NCBI GenBank assembly: GCA_949289305.1
Contig: CASENB010000002.1
Location: forward strand, 1-64,000
Source: an uncultured Spirochaetales bacterium
GTDB taxonomy: Bacteria > Spirochaetota > Spirochaetia > Sphaerochaetales > Sphaerochaetaceae
Length of the DNA: 64,000 nt
Reading direction: 5' to 3'
Positions 44,333-53,364 of the stretch are shown here, one piece after another. How positions within the stretch are numbered: the first letter of the stretch is position 1; every line of letters begins with the position of its first letter. Below the pieces are notes generated by a model that was not told where the DNA came from, did no database searches, and saw only the letters and a program-made list of their open reading frames with translations. Made by a program: the position numbers and the translations under genes.

Positions 44333-45580
44333 TTAAACCAAAACGATTTTCGCATAACGTTTCTTGCCGCTCTTTAAAAGGAACGATCCGTCATCCTGAG
44401 CGTCTTCAATTTTAAAAGTCGCCTTCGGATCTGTGACCTTAACGCCGTTTACAAGCGCTCCTCCCTGGGTAACTATGCGCCTTGCCTCCCCGTTTGACGC
44501 AGTTATCCCTGAAAGAGTGAACATAGAAAGAACGCCCATTCCCTCTTCTGGCCAGTCTTCCTTTTTCACTTCCTTTGCAGGAACAGATGCGCTGTCGGCT
44601 CCGCCATAGAATAATGCTTTTGCAGCACTTCTTGCTTTTTCAGCCTCCTCTTCTCCATGGATTACCTTCGTAGCCTCATAAGCAAGCTTTTCCTTCGCAT
44701 CGTTAATATTTCTAGCCGGATCGACCCATTCTTTAATCTCGTCAAGGCTCATGAACGTAAAGATCTTCATGAATTTCTCTACGTCAGCATCTGCAACGTT
44801 TCTCCAGTATTGGAAGAAATCATAAGGGCTGTAAAGCTCTGGATCGATAAATACGGCGCCTTTTTCGCTCTTGCCCATCTTCTTTCCATCGCTTCTCATA
44901 ATCAGATTGAACGTCAGACCGAAGCATTCAGGACCTCCCATTCTGGAAATAAGGTCGATTCCAGCAACGATATTGCCCCACTGGTCTGCTCCTCCTATTT
45001 GAAGGCGGCATCCTGTCTTCTGATTGAGCATATAGAAATCATATGACTGCAGAAGCTGGTAGTTGAACTCAATGAAAGAAAGACCTCTCTCAAGGCGCTG
45101 TTTCACCCCTTCGAATGTCAACATCCTGTTTACAGAGAAGTACTTGCCAACATCGCGAAGGAACTGGATGTAATTCAAATCTACAAGCCAGTCAGCATTA
45201 TTCATTATGATGGCCTTTCCTTTTCCGCTTTCAGGGCTATCTGAGAAATCGACAATCTTTGAAAGCTGCTTTTTAATTGCTTCCACATTACTGTTAATCT
45301 CTTCAAATGAGAGGATTTTCCTCATCTCCGTCTTTCCAGATGGATCCCCGATAAGCCCAGTTCCCCCTCCTACAAGGGCAATAGGATTGTGTCCTGCTTT
45401 CTGAAGATGATGCATTGCAAAGAAAGGTACAATATGACCTACATGAAGAGATCTTCCTGTAGGATCGACACCGCAGTAGAACGTGACCTTCTCCTTATCC
45501 ATCAAGTCTGAAAGCTGGTCAAGCGCAGTGCAATCTTTTACAAATCCTCTTTCATATAGAACTTCTAGAGCCTTATTCAC
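44333..45580 (-). CDS. tyrS: Tyrosyl-tRNA synthetase
   Basis: 415 residues. Class I motifs: HIGH-like GRSLHVGHIVP (about 43-53) and KMSKS-like GKKMGKSEKGAV (about 233-244), with a C-terminal S4 RNA-binding domain (about 345-415). It charges tRNA-Tyr. Third gene of gltX-glyS-tyrS; its start overlaps the glyS stop by four bases. Confidence 0.93.
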   Translation of the reverse strand: MNKALEVLYERGFVKDCTALDQLSDLMDKEKVTFYCGVDPTGRSLHVGHIVPFFAMHHLQKAGHNPIALVGGGTGLIGDPSGKTEMRKILSFEEINSNVEAIKKQLSKIVDFSDSPESGKGKAIIMNNADWLVDLNYIQFLRDVGKYFSVNRMLTFEGVKQRLERGLSFIEFNYQLLQSYDFYMLNQKTGCRLQIGGADQWGNIVAGIDLISRMGGPECFGLTFNLIMRSDGKKMGKSEKGAVFIDPELYSPYDFFQYWRNVADADVEKFMKIFTFMSLDEIKEWVDPARNINDAKEKLAYEATKVIHGEEEAEKARSAAKALFYGGADSASVPAKEVKKEDWPEEGMGVLSMFTLSGITASNGEARRIVTQGGALVNGVKVTDPKATFKIEDAQDDGSFLLKSGKKRYAKIVLV

Positions 45581-46908
45581 TTTGCTACCCTCTTGTAAGC
45601 CTTGTTCTGCTCTCTGATAAATTCTGTAATCTTATCGGCCGATATTCTCTCCTGCTTCATGCTGTCTCTGAATCTTATAGTTACAGTATGATCATCGAGA
45701 GTCTGGTAATCGACAGTAACGCAATATGGAGTTCCAATTTCATCCTGCCTTCTGTATCTTCTTCCAACCGCACCTGAATGATCATAGAATGTTTTGAAAT
45801 CTTCTCTAAGAGAGTGTTCAAGGCGCTGTGCGTACTCTGCAAGTCCATCCTTCTTTACAAGAGGAAGAACAGCAACTTTTACAGGAGCGATCTCAGGATG
45901 GAAATGAAGAACGGTTCTTATATCCCCTTCCGACGTCTCTTCTTCGTCATATGCGTCGCTTAGCGCCATAAGGACATTTCTTGTAAGTCCTGCGGATGTC
46001 TCAACGACATAAGGAATATAGCGCTCGTTCGTCTCTGGATCTAGATATGTTAAATCCTTTCCGCTGAACTTCTGATGCTGTGTAAGATCATAATCCGTTC
46101 TTGAATGGACTCCCTCAAGCTCCTGCCATCCCATTGGGAATAAGAACTGAATGTCATATGCGTCCTTTGCATAGAATGCTAGTTCATCCGGTCCATGCTG
46201 GTGCCATCTCAGACTCTCTGGATTGATTCCCATCTTGTGGTAGAACTTCATTCTCTCCTCTCTCCAGTAAGGGAAGAACTCGTCCTCTGTTCCAGGGCGG
46301 CAGAAGAACTGCATCTCCATCTGCTCGAACTCGCAGGAGCGGAAGATGAAGTTCTTTGTAGTAATTTCATTTCTAAAGCTCTTGCCAACCTGTGCAATTC
46401 CGAACGGGATCTTAACTCTGCTGGACTGAAGAACATTCTTGAAATCCACATAAATTCCCTGAGCAGTCTCCGGCCTTAAATATACAATGGATGCATTGTC
46501 TGAATTTGCACCGATATGAGTCTGGAACATAAGATTGAAATTTCTTGGCTCAGTGAAGCTGTCCTTATTGCCGCATACTGGGCATGGCTTAGTTAAATCG
46601 ATCTGGTCAGCTCTGAAACGGCTCTTGCAGCATTTGCAGTCAACCATCGGATCTGTAAAGTTAGAGACGTGGCCTGAGGCCTCCCATACGCGAGGATGCA
46701 TCAGAATTGATGCGTCAAGACCTACGATGTTATCATGCATCTGAGTCATTTCTTTCCACCAGAAATCGCGGATGTTATTCTTTAACTCAACCCCCATTGG
46801 GCCGTAGTCATATGCTCCGTTAAGTCCTCCGTATATCTCGCTAGACTGGAATATGAAACCACGTCTTCTACATAGCGATACTATTTTATCCATTGTAACT
46901 TCTGCCAT
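45577..46908 (-). CDS. glyS: Glycyl-tRNA synthetase (single-chain alpha2 type)
   Basis: 443 residues, class II. SSEIYGGLNGAYDYGPMGVELK (start near 22; motif region), FRNEITTKNFIFRSCEFEQME (about 157, motif 2) and SAGLTRNVLMAL (about 306, motif 3) are clear. A CxxC pair of zinc knuckles lies at about 92-112. This is the homodimeric form found in eukaryotes, archaea and some bacteria, not the GlyQ-GlyS heterotetramer. One base separates it from gltX. Confidence 0.92.
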   Translation of the reverse strand: MAEVTMDKIVSLCRRRGFIFQSSEIYGGLNGAYDYGPMGVELKNNIRDFWWKEMTQMHDNIVGLDASILMHPRVWEASGHVSNFTDPMVDCKCCKSRFRADQIDLTKPCPVCGNKDSFTEPRNFNLMFQTHIGANSDNASIVYLRPETAQGIYVDFKNVLQSSRVKIPFGIAQVGKSFRNEITTKNFIFRSCEFEQMEMQFFCRPGTEDEFFPYWREERMKFYHKMGINPESLRWHQHGPDELAFYAKDAYDIQFLFPMGWQELEGVHSRTDYDLTQHQKFSGKDLTYLDPETNERYIPYVVETSAGLTRNVLMALSDAYDEEETSEGDIRTVLHFHPEIAPVKVAVLPLVKKDGLAEYAQRLEHSLREDFKTFYDHSGAVGRRYRRQDEIGTPYCVTVDYQTLDDHTVTIRFRDSMKQERISADKITEFIREQNKAYKRVAK

Positions 46909-46909
46909 C

Positions 46910-48388
46910 TTAATTCTCCTTAAACAAATTTATAGCCCTTTCTAGCCTTCTCTCCGATTCTGGGATACCTAAAAGTCTTATTGAATCAAACAGAGGAAGT
47001 GATACCTGTGAGTTTGTAAGAGCGACTCTTATAGGCTGGAACACCCCGTTAACCTTAACTTCAAGGCGTTCAGCAAGACTCATAAGCTCTTCTTCAATCT
47101 TCTCTTCAGCCTTGTTCTCTCTAAGTCCGTCAAAAAGGATCTTTCCACCTTCTACTAACGCATCCTTAGTCTTAACAAGATCTGAACCTTTTGCAATATA
47201 AACATCCTTATCTGAAACAGGTTCGTCTTTAAACAAGAATTTTGAAAGCTCTACGATATCAGAGAGAACCTTCATTCTCTCTTTTGCAGGTGCCACCAAT
47301 AGTCTTACCTTCTCCTCTTCCTCTTTTGTCGGAGGATCTGAGATAAATCCAGCTTTTACAAGATATGGCGTAAGCAGAGAAGCAATTCTATCATCACTTG
47401 CCATTCTTATATACTGGCTGTTAAACCAGTCGAGCTTCTTATAATCGAACTTTCCTGGATTCTTATGGATGTTCTCCATCTTGAAGCAGTGCTCAAGCTC
47501 TTCCTTTGACAAGAATTCCGTAGAACCGTCTAAAGACCAGCCAACAAGCGTTACGTAGTTGATAATAGCTTCAGGAAGATATCCTTTATCCCTAAACTCC
47601 CTTACAGCAGTCGAGCCATGCCTCTTTGAAAGTTTCTGTCCGTCCTTTCCCATAACCATAGGAAGATGGCAATATGTCGGAACTTCCCATCCGAATGCCT
47701 CATATAAAAGTACGTGAAGAGGGCCGGAAGGAATCCATTCCTGAGCTCTCATGATATGAGTTATTCCCATCAGATGGTCATCGATTACGTTTGCAAGATG
47801 ATATGTCGGGAACCCATCGCTCTTTAAAAGAATCGGATCAGGAGAGATATCCTTATTCTTTCTTGTAATATCTCCCATTATGACGTCATGAAAAGTCGTC
47901 TTGCCTGTCGTTGGAACTTTCAGCCTTATAACAGGCTTAATCCCCTGCTTTTCAAGCTCAGCTCTTTCCTCATCTGTTAAATTAGCACAGTGCCTGTCAT
48001 ATCCCTGATACTCGCTCTTGCTTTTAACCTGCTCTTCTCTGAGCTTCTCAAGACGCTCTGGAGTGCAGTAACAATAATATGCCTTACCTTCTTTTACAAG
48101 CTTTTCGGCATATTCCTTATATATGTCAAAGCGTTCAGACTGGATATATGGGCCATAAGGACCGCCTACTACAGGTCCTTCATCCCATTTTATCCCAAGC
48201 CAGTCCAAAGTAGAATAGAGGTCTTCCAACGATTCGTCGCTATAGCGCTCCCTGTCCGTATCCTCTACGCGTAAAATGAACTTTCCGCCGCTAGATTTTG
48301 CAAAGAAATAATTGAATAGCGCAGTGCGTATTCCACCAATGTGCTGAAGCCCAGTTGGAGACGGGGCATAACGAACACGTACATCCAT
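46910..48388 (-). CDS. gltX: Glutamyl-tRNA synthetase
   Basis: About 492 residues from the ATG at 48388 (MDVRVRYAPSPTG), which has GGGAG seven bases upstream; a TTG two codons earlier overlaps the spacer. HIGH region PTGLQHIGGIRTAL and KMSKS-like GQKLSKRHGS (about 250) are intact. A CYCTPE zinc-type site lies at about 106. With tRNA-Gln in the window and no glutaminyl synthetase seen, it may also charge tRNA-Gln for amidation, but that cannot be checked here. First of three synthetase genes. Confidence 0.92.
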   Translation of the reverse strand: MDVRVRYAPSPTGLQHIGGIRTALFNYFFAKSSGGKFILRVEDTDRERYSDESLEDLYSTLDWLGIKWDEGPVVGGPYGPYIQSERFDIYKEYAEKLVKEGKAYYCYCTPERLEKLREEQVKSKSEYQGYDRHCANLTDEERAELEKQGIKPVIRLKVPTTGKTTFHDVIMGDITRKNKDISPDPILLKSDGFPTYHLANVIDDHLMGITHIMRAQEWIPSGPLHVLLYEAFGWEVPTYCHLPMVMGKDGQKLSKRHGSTAVREFRDKGYLPEAIINYVTLVGWSLDGSTEFLSKEELEHCFKMENIHKNPGKFDYKKLDWFNSQYIRMASDDRIASLLTPYLVKAGFISDPPTKEEEEKVRLLVAPAKERMKVLSDIVELSKFLFKDEPVSDKDVYIAKGSDLVKTKDALVEGGKILFDGLRENKAEEKIEEELMSLAERLEVKVNGVFQPIRVALTNSQVSLPLFDSIRLLGIPESERRLERAINLFKEN

Positions 48389-48438
48389 ATACAAACTCCC
48401 AAAATATTAATAAAACCACGTGGAATGTGGCTTTGCTT

Positions 48439-48467
48439 ATACTATGTTTTCTTTCTTTTTTTATCAA
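48439..48467 (-). promoter_or_regulatory. gltX-glyS-tyrS promoter
   Basis: Minus strand: -35 TTGATA (48467-48462), 17-nt spacer, -10 TAGTAT (48444-48439). A small CCAC/GTGG hairpin with TTTT follows in the leader and may end the upstream operon or modulate this one. Confidence 0.6.
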
Positions 48468-48475
48468 GGAGAATA

Positions 48476-49318
48476 TTAGGATGTAACAATATTAATCCCC
48501 ATTGGCGTACGAACGTCCAAGAACTCCCTGCTCTCTTTTAAAAGCTCCTGTTCTGCAGATCTGGTTTTATCATAAACAAGATAGTGCGTTCCGCCTTTTA
48601 TCTTCTTTTTGTTTACGATATTCTTCAGTACGGTCGGAGAATAAGAACATAAAGCGTCCTGATCCCCATAGAGGATCTTATACCGCTCGTTGCCATCAAA
48701 TAAAGGCTGAGCTTTTTTCATTGCGTCATATAGATCAAGCAACTGTGACGGATAGAGTTTCGACCAGTAGTTTTCTCCATAGTACTCATCGTCTTCAGGC
48801 GCTCCGTCATAGCTTAAATTGTATTCAGGATCGCTTTGCCATGGAACATCTAAAACAATGTTGTTCTTCCTTAGTTCTTTAAGCTGTCTTACATTCAACG
48901 GTTTTTTCATCTTAATCGCAGGGGCTGCCATAACGGCCCTTTTAATGCGTCCGTTGTCTGCTAGGGCTAAAAGATCGCATCCCATTGAATGCCCGAACGC
49001 ATACACCTCGCTATATTTAAGACATAGCTCGTCTAAAGCGTTATCAACTACGCCAAGCCAATCAGAAAGCCCTGATGCCTTAAAGTCCTCGCCGCTTGTA
49101 CCCATTCCTGGCAGGCGCGGAACATAAACGTCAAAAAAAGACGAATAAAGATATCTTGCAATCGACACCATCTCCCCTGGATAGCCTGCATAGCCATGAA
49201 CAATGAGAACTGCACGGTAAAAATTATGAGTCAGGGAAAAACTTCTTGCGCTCTTTTTCTCTTCGCATCTGTCTATATAAAGTCCGTCATACCAAGATGA
49301 AGGAACACTGTATGTCAC
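48476..49318 (-). CDS. Alpha/beta hydrolase (carboxylesterase/lipase-like)
   Basis: 280 residues, no signal peptide. Oxyanion-side VHGYAGYPGEM (about 39-49), nucleophile elbow FGHSMGCD (about 107-114), and a plausible acid and base in YGDQDAL (about 226) and GGTHYLV (about 250). It resembles monoacylglycerol-lipase/carboxylesterase enzymes. It overlaps the LuxR-type gene by four bases and is the last of five coupled genes. Substrate unknown. Confidence 0.7.
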   Translation of the reverse strand: MTYSVPSSWYDGLYIDRCEEKKSARSFSLTHNFYRAVLIVHGYAGYPGEMVSIARYLYSSFFDVYVPRLPGMGTSGEDFKASGLSDWLGVVDNALDELCLKYSEVYAFGHSMGCDLLALADNGRIKRAVMAAPAIKMKKPLNVRQLKELRKNNIVLDVPWQSDPEYNLSYDGAPEDDEYYGENYWSKLYPSQLLDLYDAMKKAQPLFDGNERYKILYGDQDALCSYSPTVLKNIVNKKKIKGGTHYLVYDKTRSAEQELLKESREFLDVRTPMGINIVTS

Positions 49319-50223
49319 CAGGAGGCCTCCTCAAAAAGATTTAACAGATCTATTCTGCACCTAACGCCCGTCTTGCTGAAGATGTTCGCTATATGGTTGT
49401 TCACAGTATTTACGCTTATGTTTAAATTGGCGCCTATCTCTTTATTTGTAAGTCCCGTCTTTATGAGTTTTATAATTTCGAATTCACGTTCGGTTATATG
49501 GAACTTATCTATGACCTCTTTTGCAAGTTCGATCTTCTCGCTTATTATCTGTTCGCTGTTCTTGTCCTTCCTCTTATCCTGGTTGCCTATCGCAATAAAC
49601 AGGAATACAAGCAGCATTATGAAATATAAAAGCGCAATCAAAGGAAGAGCTGTAGATGCGAATGCTTTAATCATCAGAGATAATAGCATTATAACCAATG
49701 ATGCAGACGATACTGATATTATGGCAATCGATACAGCCTTAACTCCAAAACTTGAGCTTTTTGAGACATTCACTGCCATAACTGCAATCGTGTAGATGAT
49801 CACGAGGCAGAAGCAAAGGTATTCGAATAACACAAACGAATCCGATATGACTATTGAAAATATATAAAAGATCGCGAAAGCCGCAGTAATTAATGAGAAT
49901 ATGACCTTCTCATAAACAGGCATCGGACGCGCAATAACCCAATTAATAAAAAGCGGTATGAATATTATCAGAAAACCGATATCGATATGGAATAAAATAT
50001 CCCATACATAACGCAATATCATGATGGCAAGACTATTTTCAAACAGATAAGAAAACTGCACGATTGCATAACTGAAGACGACGCCAAGAAGCGTAGATGA
50101 AAAAACAACTAGAAATTTAGACCATTTTAAAGAGGCCCTTCGCCCCCAAACTATTGCGAGCGAAAGGTCCATCGATGATATTGAAATTGCAAGAATGCAG
50201 ACTATTAAGGTAAGGACCTGCAT
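49315..50223 (-). CDS. Membrane-bound LuxR-type transcription regulator
   Basis: 302 residues. About seven hydrophobic helices fill residues 1-212, then a C-terminal LuxR helix-turn-helix (about 242-300): ITEREFEIIKLIKTGLTNKE, followed by LNISVNTVNNHIANIFSKTG. The layout suggests a membrane sensor that binds DNA from the membrane face. Its start overlaps the stop of the RloB-like gene (TAATG), tying it to the putative defence pair. Confidence 0.75.
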   Translation of the reverse strand: MQVLTLIVCILAISISSMDLSLAIVWGRRASLKWSKFLVVFSSTLLGVVFSYAIVQFSYLFENSLAIMILRYVWDILFHIDIGFLIIFIPLFINWVIARPMPVYEKVIFSLITAAFAIFYIFSIVISDSFVLFEYLCFCLVIIYTIAVMAVNVSKSSSFGVKAVSIAIISVSSASLVIMLLSLMIKAFASTALPLIALLYFIMLLVFLFIAIGNQDKRKDKNSEQIISEKIELAKEVIDKFHITEREFEIIKLIKTGLTNKEIGANLNISVNTVNNHIANIFSKTGVRCRIDLLNLFEEASW

Positions 50224-50858
50224 TACTTGAAAGCCTTCTGGTTATGCGACATGTCCGCCTTACCGCATACAGTCTGTATGCATTCGTTGAACTCAGGCAT
50301 CGTAGTTGCAGCAAGGCCCGTTTGCATCTTAGCAATGTCGTTGTAGTTTCTTGCGTTCAAATCCGCAGTCGCATGACGGCTAAAGAGCTGAAGATGTAAG
50401 TTAAGTCCGTTTGTAAGCAGGAATTCAGGGCTCATGTCAAAACCTTTGATTGCGCTCTTAACCCTGTTTCTAATCAGCTCTGGATTGCTTACGACAGCAC
50501 CAAGAGGACCAAGATGAAGCGCAAACCAAATTTCAAAACATGGAGAGAAATAACAAAGATTTATTTTCTTCCTCTCTGCATATTCCTTCATCTCTTTCAG
50601 CGTTTCATTGTCGCATCCGACTTCGTCAAAACCAAATAAAGCCCAAACGTACTGGAACTTTCCTGCAAGCTTCTTCTTTCCTGTGATGTCTATGAGCTGT
50701 TTAAGGCTTAATTTCTCGCTTCCTGCCCACTCGACCGTCAAGTTCATGTAGCGGCAGTCCTTTCTCATCTGATTGAAATAGATGCTCTCAGCCTTAGTAG
50801 CTGTCACGAGGAGGATGGTGCCTTTGGCTTCTGTTATGTTCTTTTTTCTATTGGCCAT
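50223..50858 (-). CDS. RloB-like protein
   Basis: 211 residues. Two stretches match the RloB family: an N-terminal TILLVTATKAESIYFNQMRK where RloB usually reads VCEGxKTEPNYF, and SPCFEIWFALHLG (about 105-117), close to the family CFExWLLLHF. In RloB the first motif and a later DRD are thought to form a Toprim-like nuclease centre; here the first acid is replaced (TAT) and DRD is GFD, so catalysis may be altered. The neighbour 2 bp upstream is the AAA ATPase expected as partner (RloA/AbiL type). Assignment is from motif memory only. Confidence 0.55.
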   Translation of the reverse strand: MANRKKNITEAKGTILLVTATKAESIYFNQMRKDCRYMNLTVEWAGSEKLSLKQLIDITGKKKLAGKFQYVWALFGFDEVGCDNETLKEMKEYAERKKINLCYFSPCFEIWFALHLGPLGAVVSNPELIRNRVKSAIKGFDMSPEFLLTNGLNLHLQLFSRHATADLNARNYNDIAKMQTGLAATTMPEFNECIQTVCGKADMSHNQKAFK

Positions 50859-50860
50859 AA

Positions 50861-52147
50861 TTAGTTCTCCTCCTTTTCATTAGTCTTTTCTTCGTCATCT
50901 ACAGGACTTCCATCATGAACGAAATAGAAATCGCTTGTAACAGGAAGAGCGCCGAACGCACCCTGCAAATAGCGGTTGTAATTACTTGTCCTACTCCTTC
51001 CCTTGAAGTCCGAAAGGCTGTAGAAGACCGTGCTTGACTCATTATCTTTCTGTGCGAACCAGATTGCATCCTTTCTTAGAAGTCCTTCTTTTAAAAGAGA
51101 TGGATTGCAGTCTACTACGAGCATCTGGCTCTGCTTGTTACAAGATTCGAAGATCTCAACAAGATGGCATAGAACGTCCGGATGCAATAGCTGACCGAAA
51201 TCATCGATTAAAAGAACCTTCTCGCTTACAAAGCTCGTAAAGAATGCGATTCCAATCGCAACAAGCCTTCTTAAAGACAGGCTCTCCATCAAGAACGAGT
51301 TTGAATAACCATCAACCTTCTTATCGTTTACGTAAACGTGCGTAAATACGACAGATCGGCTTCCGTCCTCTTTTACCCTGACACCTACGCGTCGGATATC
51401 CGTGATATCCAAAGCCCAGAGGTAGTTTACAAGCATATCTCCCCATCCTGGATGCTTAACAAGAGCATCAGCAACAAACTGCTCTGCCTGCGTTCCAACA
51501 CCCATTGGAAGAATGTTCAAAGTGTTTTTGAACCAGTTATACATCTCGCTGCTTGTAGCGCCTCCTGAGAGGGCGCTCTCGCTTAAGAATGTCCTGCTCT
51601 GAGGAAGATGCTTTGCAGCCCTCTTCTTCTCTCCTCTGTAAAGTTTTCCAAAGCGATAGTCGTACCCTTCTTCACTCTCGCTCTTCTTTCTTTCAAACAT
51701 AAGCTTCTTAGAGCCGTTTACGATATAGTATAGAGACTCTTCAAAAACCATCTCTCTATTTGCAGAAAGGGTATAGCGGCCAATTACAGTCGGGTTTTCA
51801 TCATCCCCTTCCACTCCTTTTTTAAGCAGAACGTCAATGCTGATATTTGCAGGGGTAAGTTTATCAAGGCCGTATGCGAATACAGTTCCCGATAGGCTTG
51901 ATGCAAGCGGATTTTCTATCTCTCTTTCAGATAGAACTATCCTCCTAAGCACCTCTAGGGCTCTCACGAACGAACTCTTTCCAGCTCCGTTCGGACCGAT
52001 TACGGCACTTGTCTTAATCAGATTAATCTTCTCATTAACAGCGATAACTTTGGCAGGATCCAAACGATTATCTTTAACTGCTTCAAAGCTGATAGTCTGA
52101 CTGGACTTGACCGATTTGAAGTTTTCAATAGTCATGCTCAGCAGCAT
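50861..52147 (-). CDS. RloA/AbiL-type AAA ATPase
   Basis: 428 residues. It starts with MTIENFKSVKSSQTISFEA, typical of the AAA_15/AAA_21 SMC-like ATPases, followed by Walker A GPNGAGKSSF (about 54-63). The signature-like ESLSLRRLVAIGIAF lies at about 288-302 and Walker B VLLIDDFGQLLHP at about 313-325, with Asp where the catalytic Glu is usual. Such ATPases pair with RloB as RloAB or AbiLi/AbiLii phage-resistance systems. Its ATG overlaps the stop of the PHP gene. Confidence 0.65.
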   Translation of the reverse strand: MLLSMTIENFKSVKSSQTISFEAVKDNRLDPAKVIAVNEKINLIKTSAVIGPNGAGKSSFVRALEVLRRIVLSEREIENPLASSLSGTVFAYGLDKLTPANISIDVLLKKGVEGDDENPTVIGRYTLSANREMVFEESLYYIVNGSKKLMFERKKSESEEGYDYRFGKLYRGEKKRAAKHLPQSRTFLSESALSGGATSSEMYNWFKNTLNILPMGVGTQAEQFVADALVKHPGWGDMLVNYLWALDITDIRRVGVRVKEDGSRSVVFTHVYVNDKKVDGYSNSFLMESLSLRRLVAIGIAFFTSFVSEKVLLIDDFGQLLHPDVLCHLVEIFESCNKQSQMLVVDCNPSLLKEGLLRKDAIWFAQKDNESSTVFYSLSDFKGRSRTSNYNRYLQGAFGALPVTSDFYFVHDGSPVDDEEKTNEKEEN

Positions 52148-52797
52148 TACACTACCTCCTTAAGATGACGGGCCATCTGGCTCATCTTGCTCATTATATC
52201 TCGATGGCTGGAGATCATCTCTGCCAAATCAATAACGTCACTATCCTTTCCATGGCAATCGGATGCAAGCATATCAACAAGACCAGCTTCCACATAGCTT
52301 TTAGCAACCCCTCCCTTTTTAAGGGCTTTGCCATTTACTTGGATTAGATACCCATTGTCTCTCATCTCGCTAATCAATGGACTAGAAGGGCTTAGCCATT
52401 TATAACGCTCAATATGCGCGATAATAGGCTTCAAAGGAGCAAGCGTCTTTAGCTTCTCCATAACAAAAGGAGGGGCATAGTCAGTTGGAAATTCAACTAA
52501 AGCATACTCTCCTATTATAGGAAGCCCTTTAACCACAGCCTCATCAAGTACGAAAATCTCGCTCGCAATGTGAAGCGTGAGGCCAAAATCTTTTGCTTCC
52601 TCAAGGGCCCTTTCAAATGCACCTCTTATAGATTTGACATCCGTTCTCACATAAGGATTATATAAATGCGGAGTAAAAACGATGCCGCTAAAGCCGCAGT
52701 TTTTATAAAGTGAAAAGTAATGTCTAATCTCGCTCCACTCGACAAAGCCGTCATCGATATGGGGCAATAGATGGCAATGAATATCAAAAAGATCCAT
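52147..52797 (-). CDS. PHP-family phosphatase (CpsB/YwqE-like)
   Basis: 216 residues. The PHP metal sites are visible: DIHCHLLPHIDDG (about 5-17), FTPHLYNP (about 41), EIFV (about 80), IAHIERYKW (about 126) and SDCHGKDSD (about 179). CpsB/YwqE proteins are manganese-dependent tyrosine phosphatases of capsule regulation, but there is no capsule or tyrosine-kinase gene nearby. It is the first gene of the five-gene operon. An extended -10 TGCTATAAT lies eight bases before the ATG. Confidence 0.75.
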   Translation of the reverse strand: MDLFDIHCHLLPHIDDGFVEWSEIRHYFSLYKNCGFSGIVFTPHLYNPYVRTDVKSIRGAFERALEEAKDFGLTLHIASEIFVLDEAVVKGLPIIGEYALVEFPTDYAPPFVMEKLKTLAPLKPIIAHIERYKWLSPSSPLISEMRDNGYLIQVNGKALKKGGVAKSYVEAGLVDMLASDCHGKDSDVIDLAEMISSHRDIMSKMSQMARHLKEVV

Positions 52798-52856
52798 ATA
52801 AAGGTATTATAGCAAGAAAAATGGTAGAAAAAAGGTTTTTTTTAGGTTTTTAGGCC

Positions 52857-52971
52857 ATCTTTTCTTGATAGTCTAAAAACAAATTTAATTATTAAAAAAA
52901 TGAAGGAATATTTCACGATATTCCTTCAAAATTAACTTTTTAGATTTAGTTTCAGACTATCAAAAGAAAAT
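52857..52971. repeat. Imperfect inverted repeats flanking a terminator
   Basis: The 27-bp arms 52857-52883 and 52945-52971 match at 21 of 27 positions in inverted orientation, with the core GATAGTCT/AGACTATC identical. They enclose the terminator hairpin at 52894-52928. This could be a small miniature-element remnant, a binding site, or the base of a long hairpin. Confidence 0.4.
52894..52928 (-). terminator. Terminator between the 53-kb and 48-52-kb operons
   Basis: Minus strand: TGAAGGAATAT/ATATTCCTTCA stem (52928-52901), 11 bp, followed by seven T. It stops transcripts from the gene at 52991 before the PHP operon promoter. Confidence 0.75.
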
Positions 52972-52990
52972 AATCTTAATTTTTATATAA

Positions 52991-53362
52991 TCAAATGTTC
53001 ATAATAATTTCTTCTTCAGTCTCTACAACATCGACATTATTTAAAATCTCGTCCTTACTCTCTTTCTCTTTAATTATGACAACTGGGCCGTCAAAATCCT
53101 CAGAATGGTCTTTTAGCCAGATAACAAAAGAAGACAAATCCTTTTCTTTTGCTGCCTTGCTGAGGTTCTCAATAATGATTAAGTTAAAGCTTGACGTGCT
53201 GATCCATCTTTTTATCTGGCTTATACCGCCGTCAAGAGTATCTGCTTTCTTATATGTCACGTCATATATGTTATTTTCTCCAGAAAAAGATAGGATTGCA
53301 CACTTTCTTTTCTCTAATATCTTTCTGATTTCATCACCTTTATACAAAAACATCTTCTTCAT
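52991..53362 (-). CDS. Hypothetical protein
   Basis: 123 residues, no family recognised. A hydrophobic beta-strand-like FNLIIIENL (about 59-67) and GPVVIIKEKE (about 92) resemble the core strands of a P-loop or receiver-like fold, but no Walker A is present. It lies two bases after a lipoprotein gene and is the last of a three-gene unit. Confidence 0.5.
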   Translation of the reverse strand: MKKMFLYKGDEIRKILEKRKCAILSFSGENNIYDVTYKKADTLDGGISQIKRWISTSSFNLIIIENLSKAAKEKDLSSFVIWLKDHSEDFDGPVVIIKEKESKDEILNNVDVVETEEEIIMNI

Positions 53363-53364
53363 TT

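Noticed and set aside
52991..53362. P-loop NTPase
   Set aside because: Core-strand-like segments exist but there is no Walker A motif.
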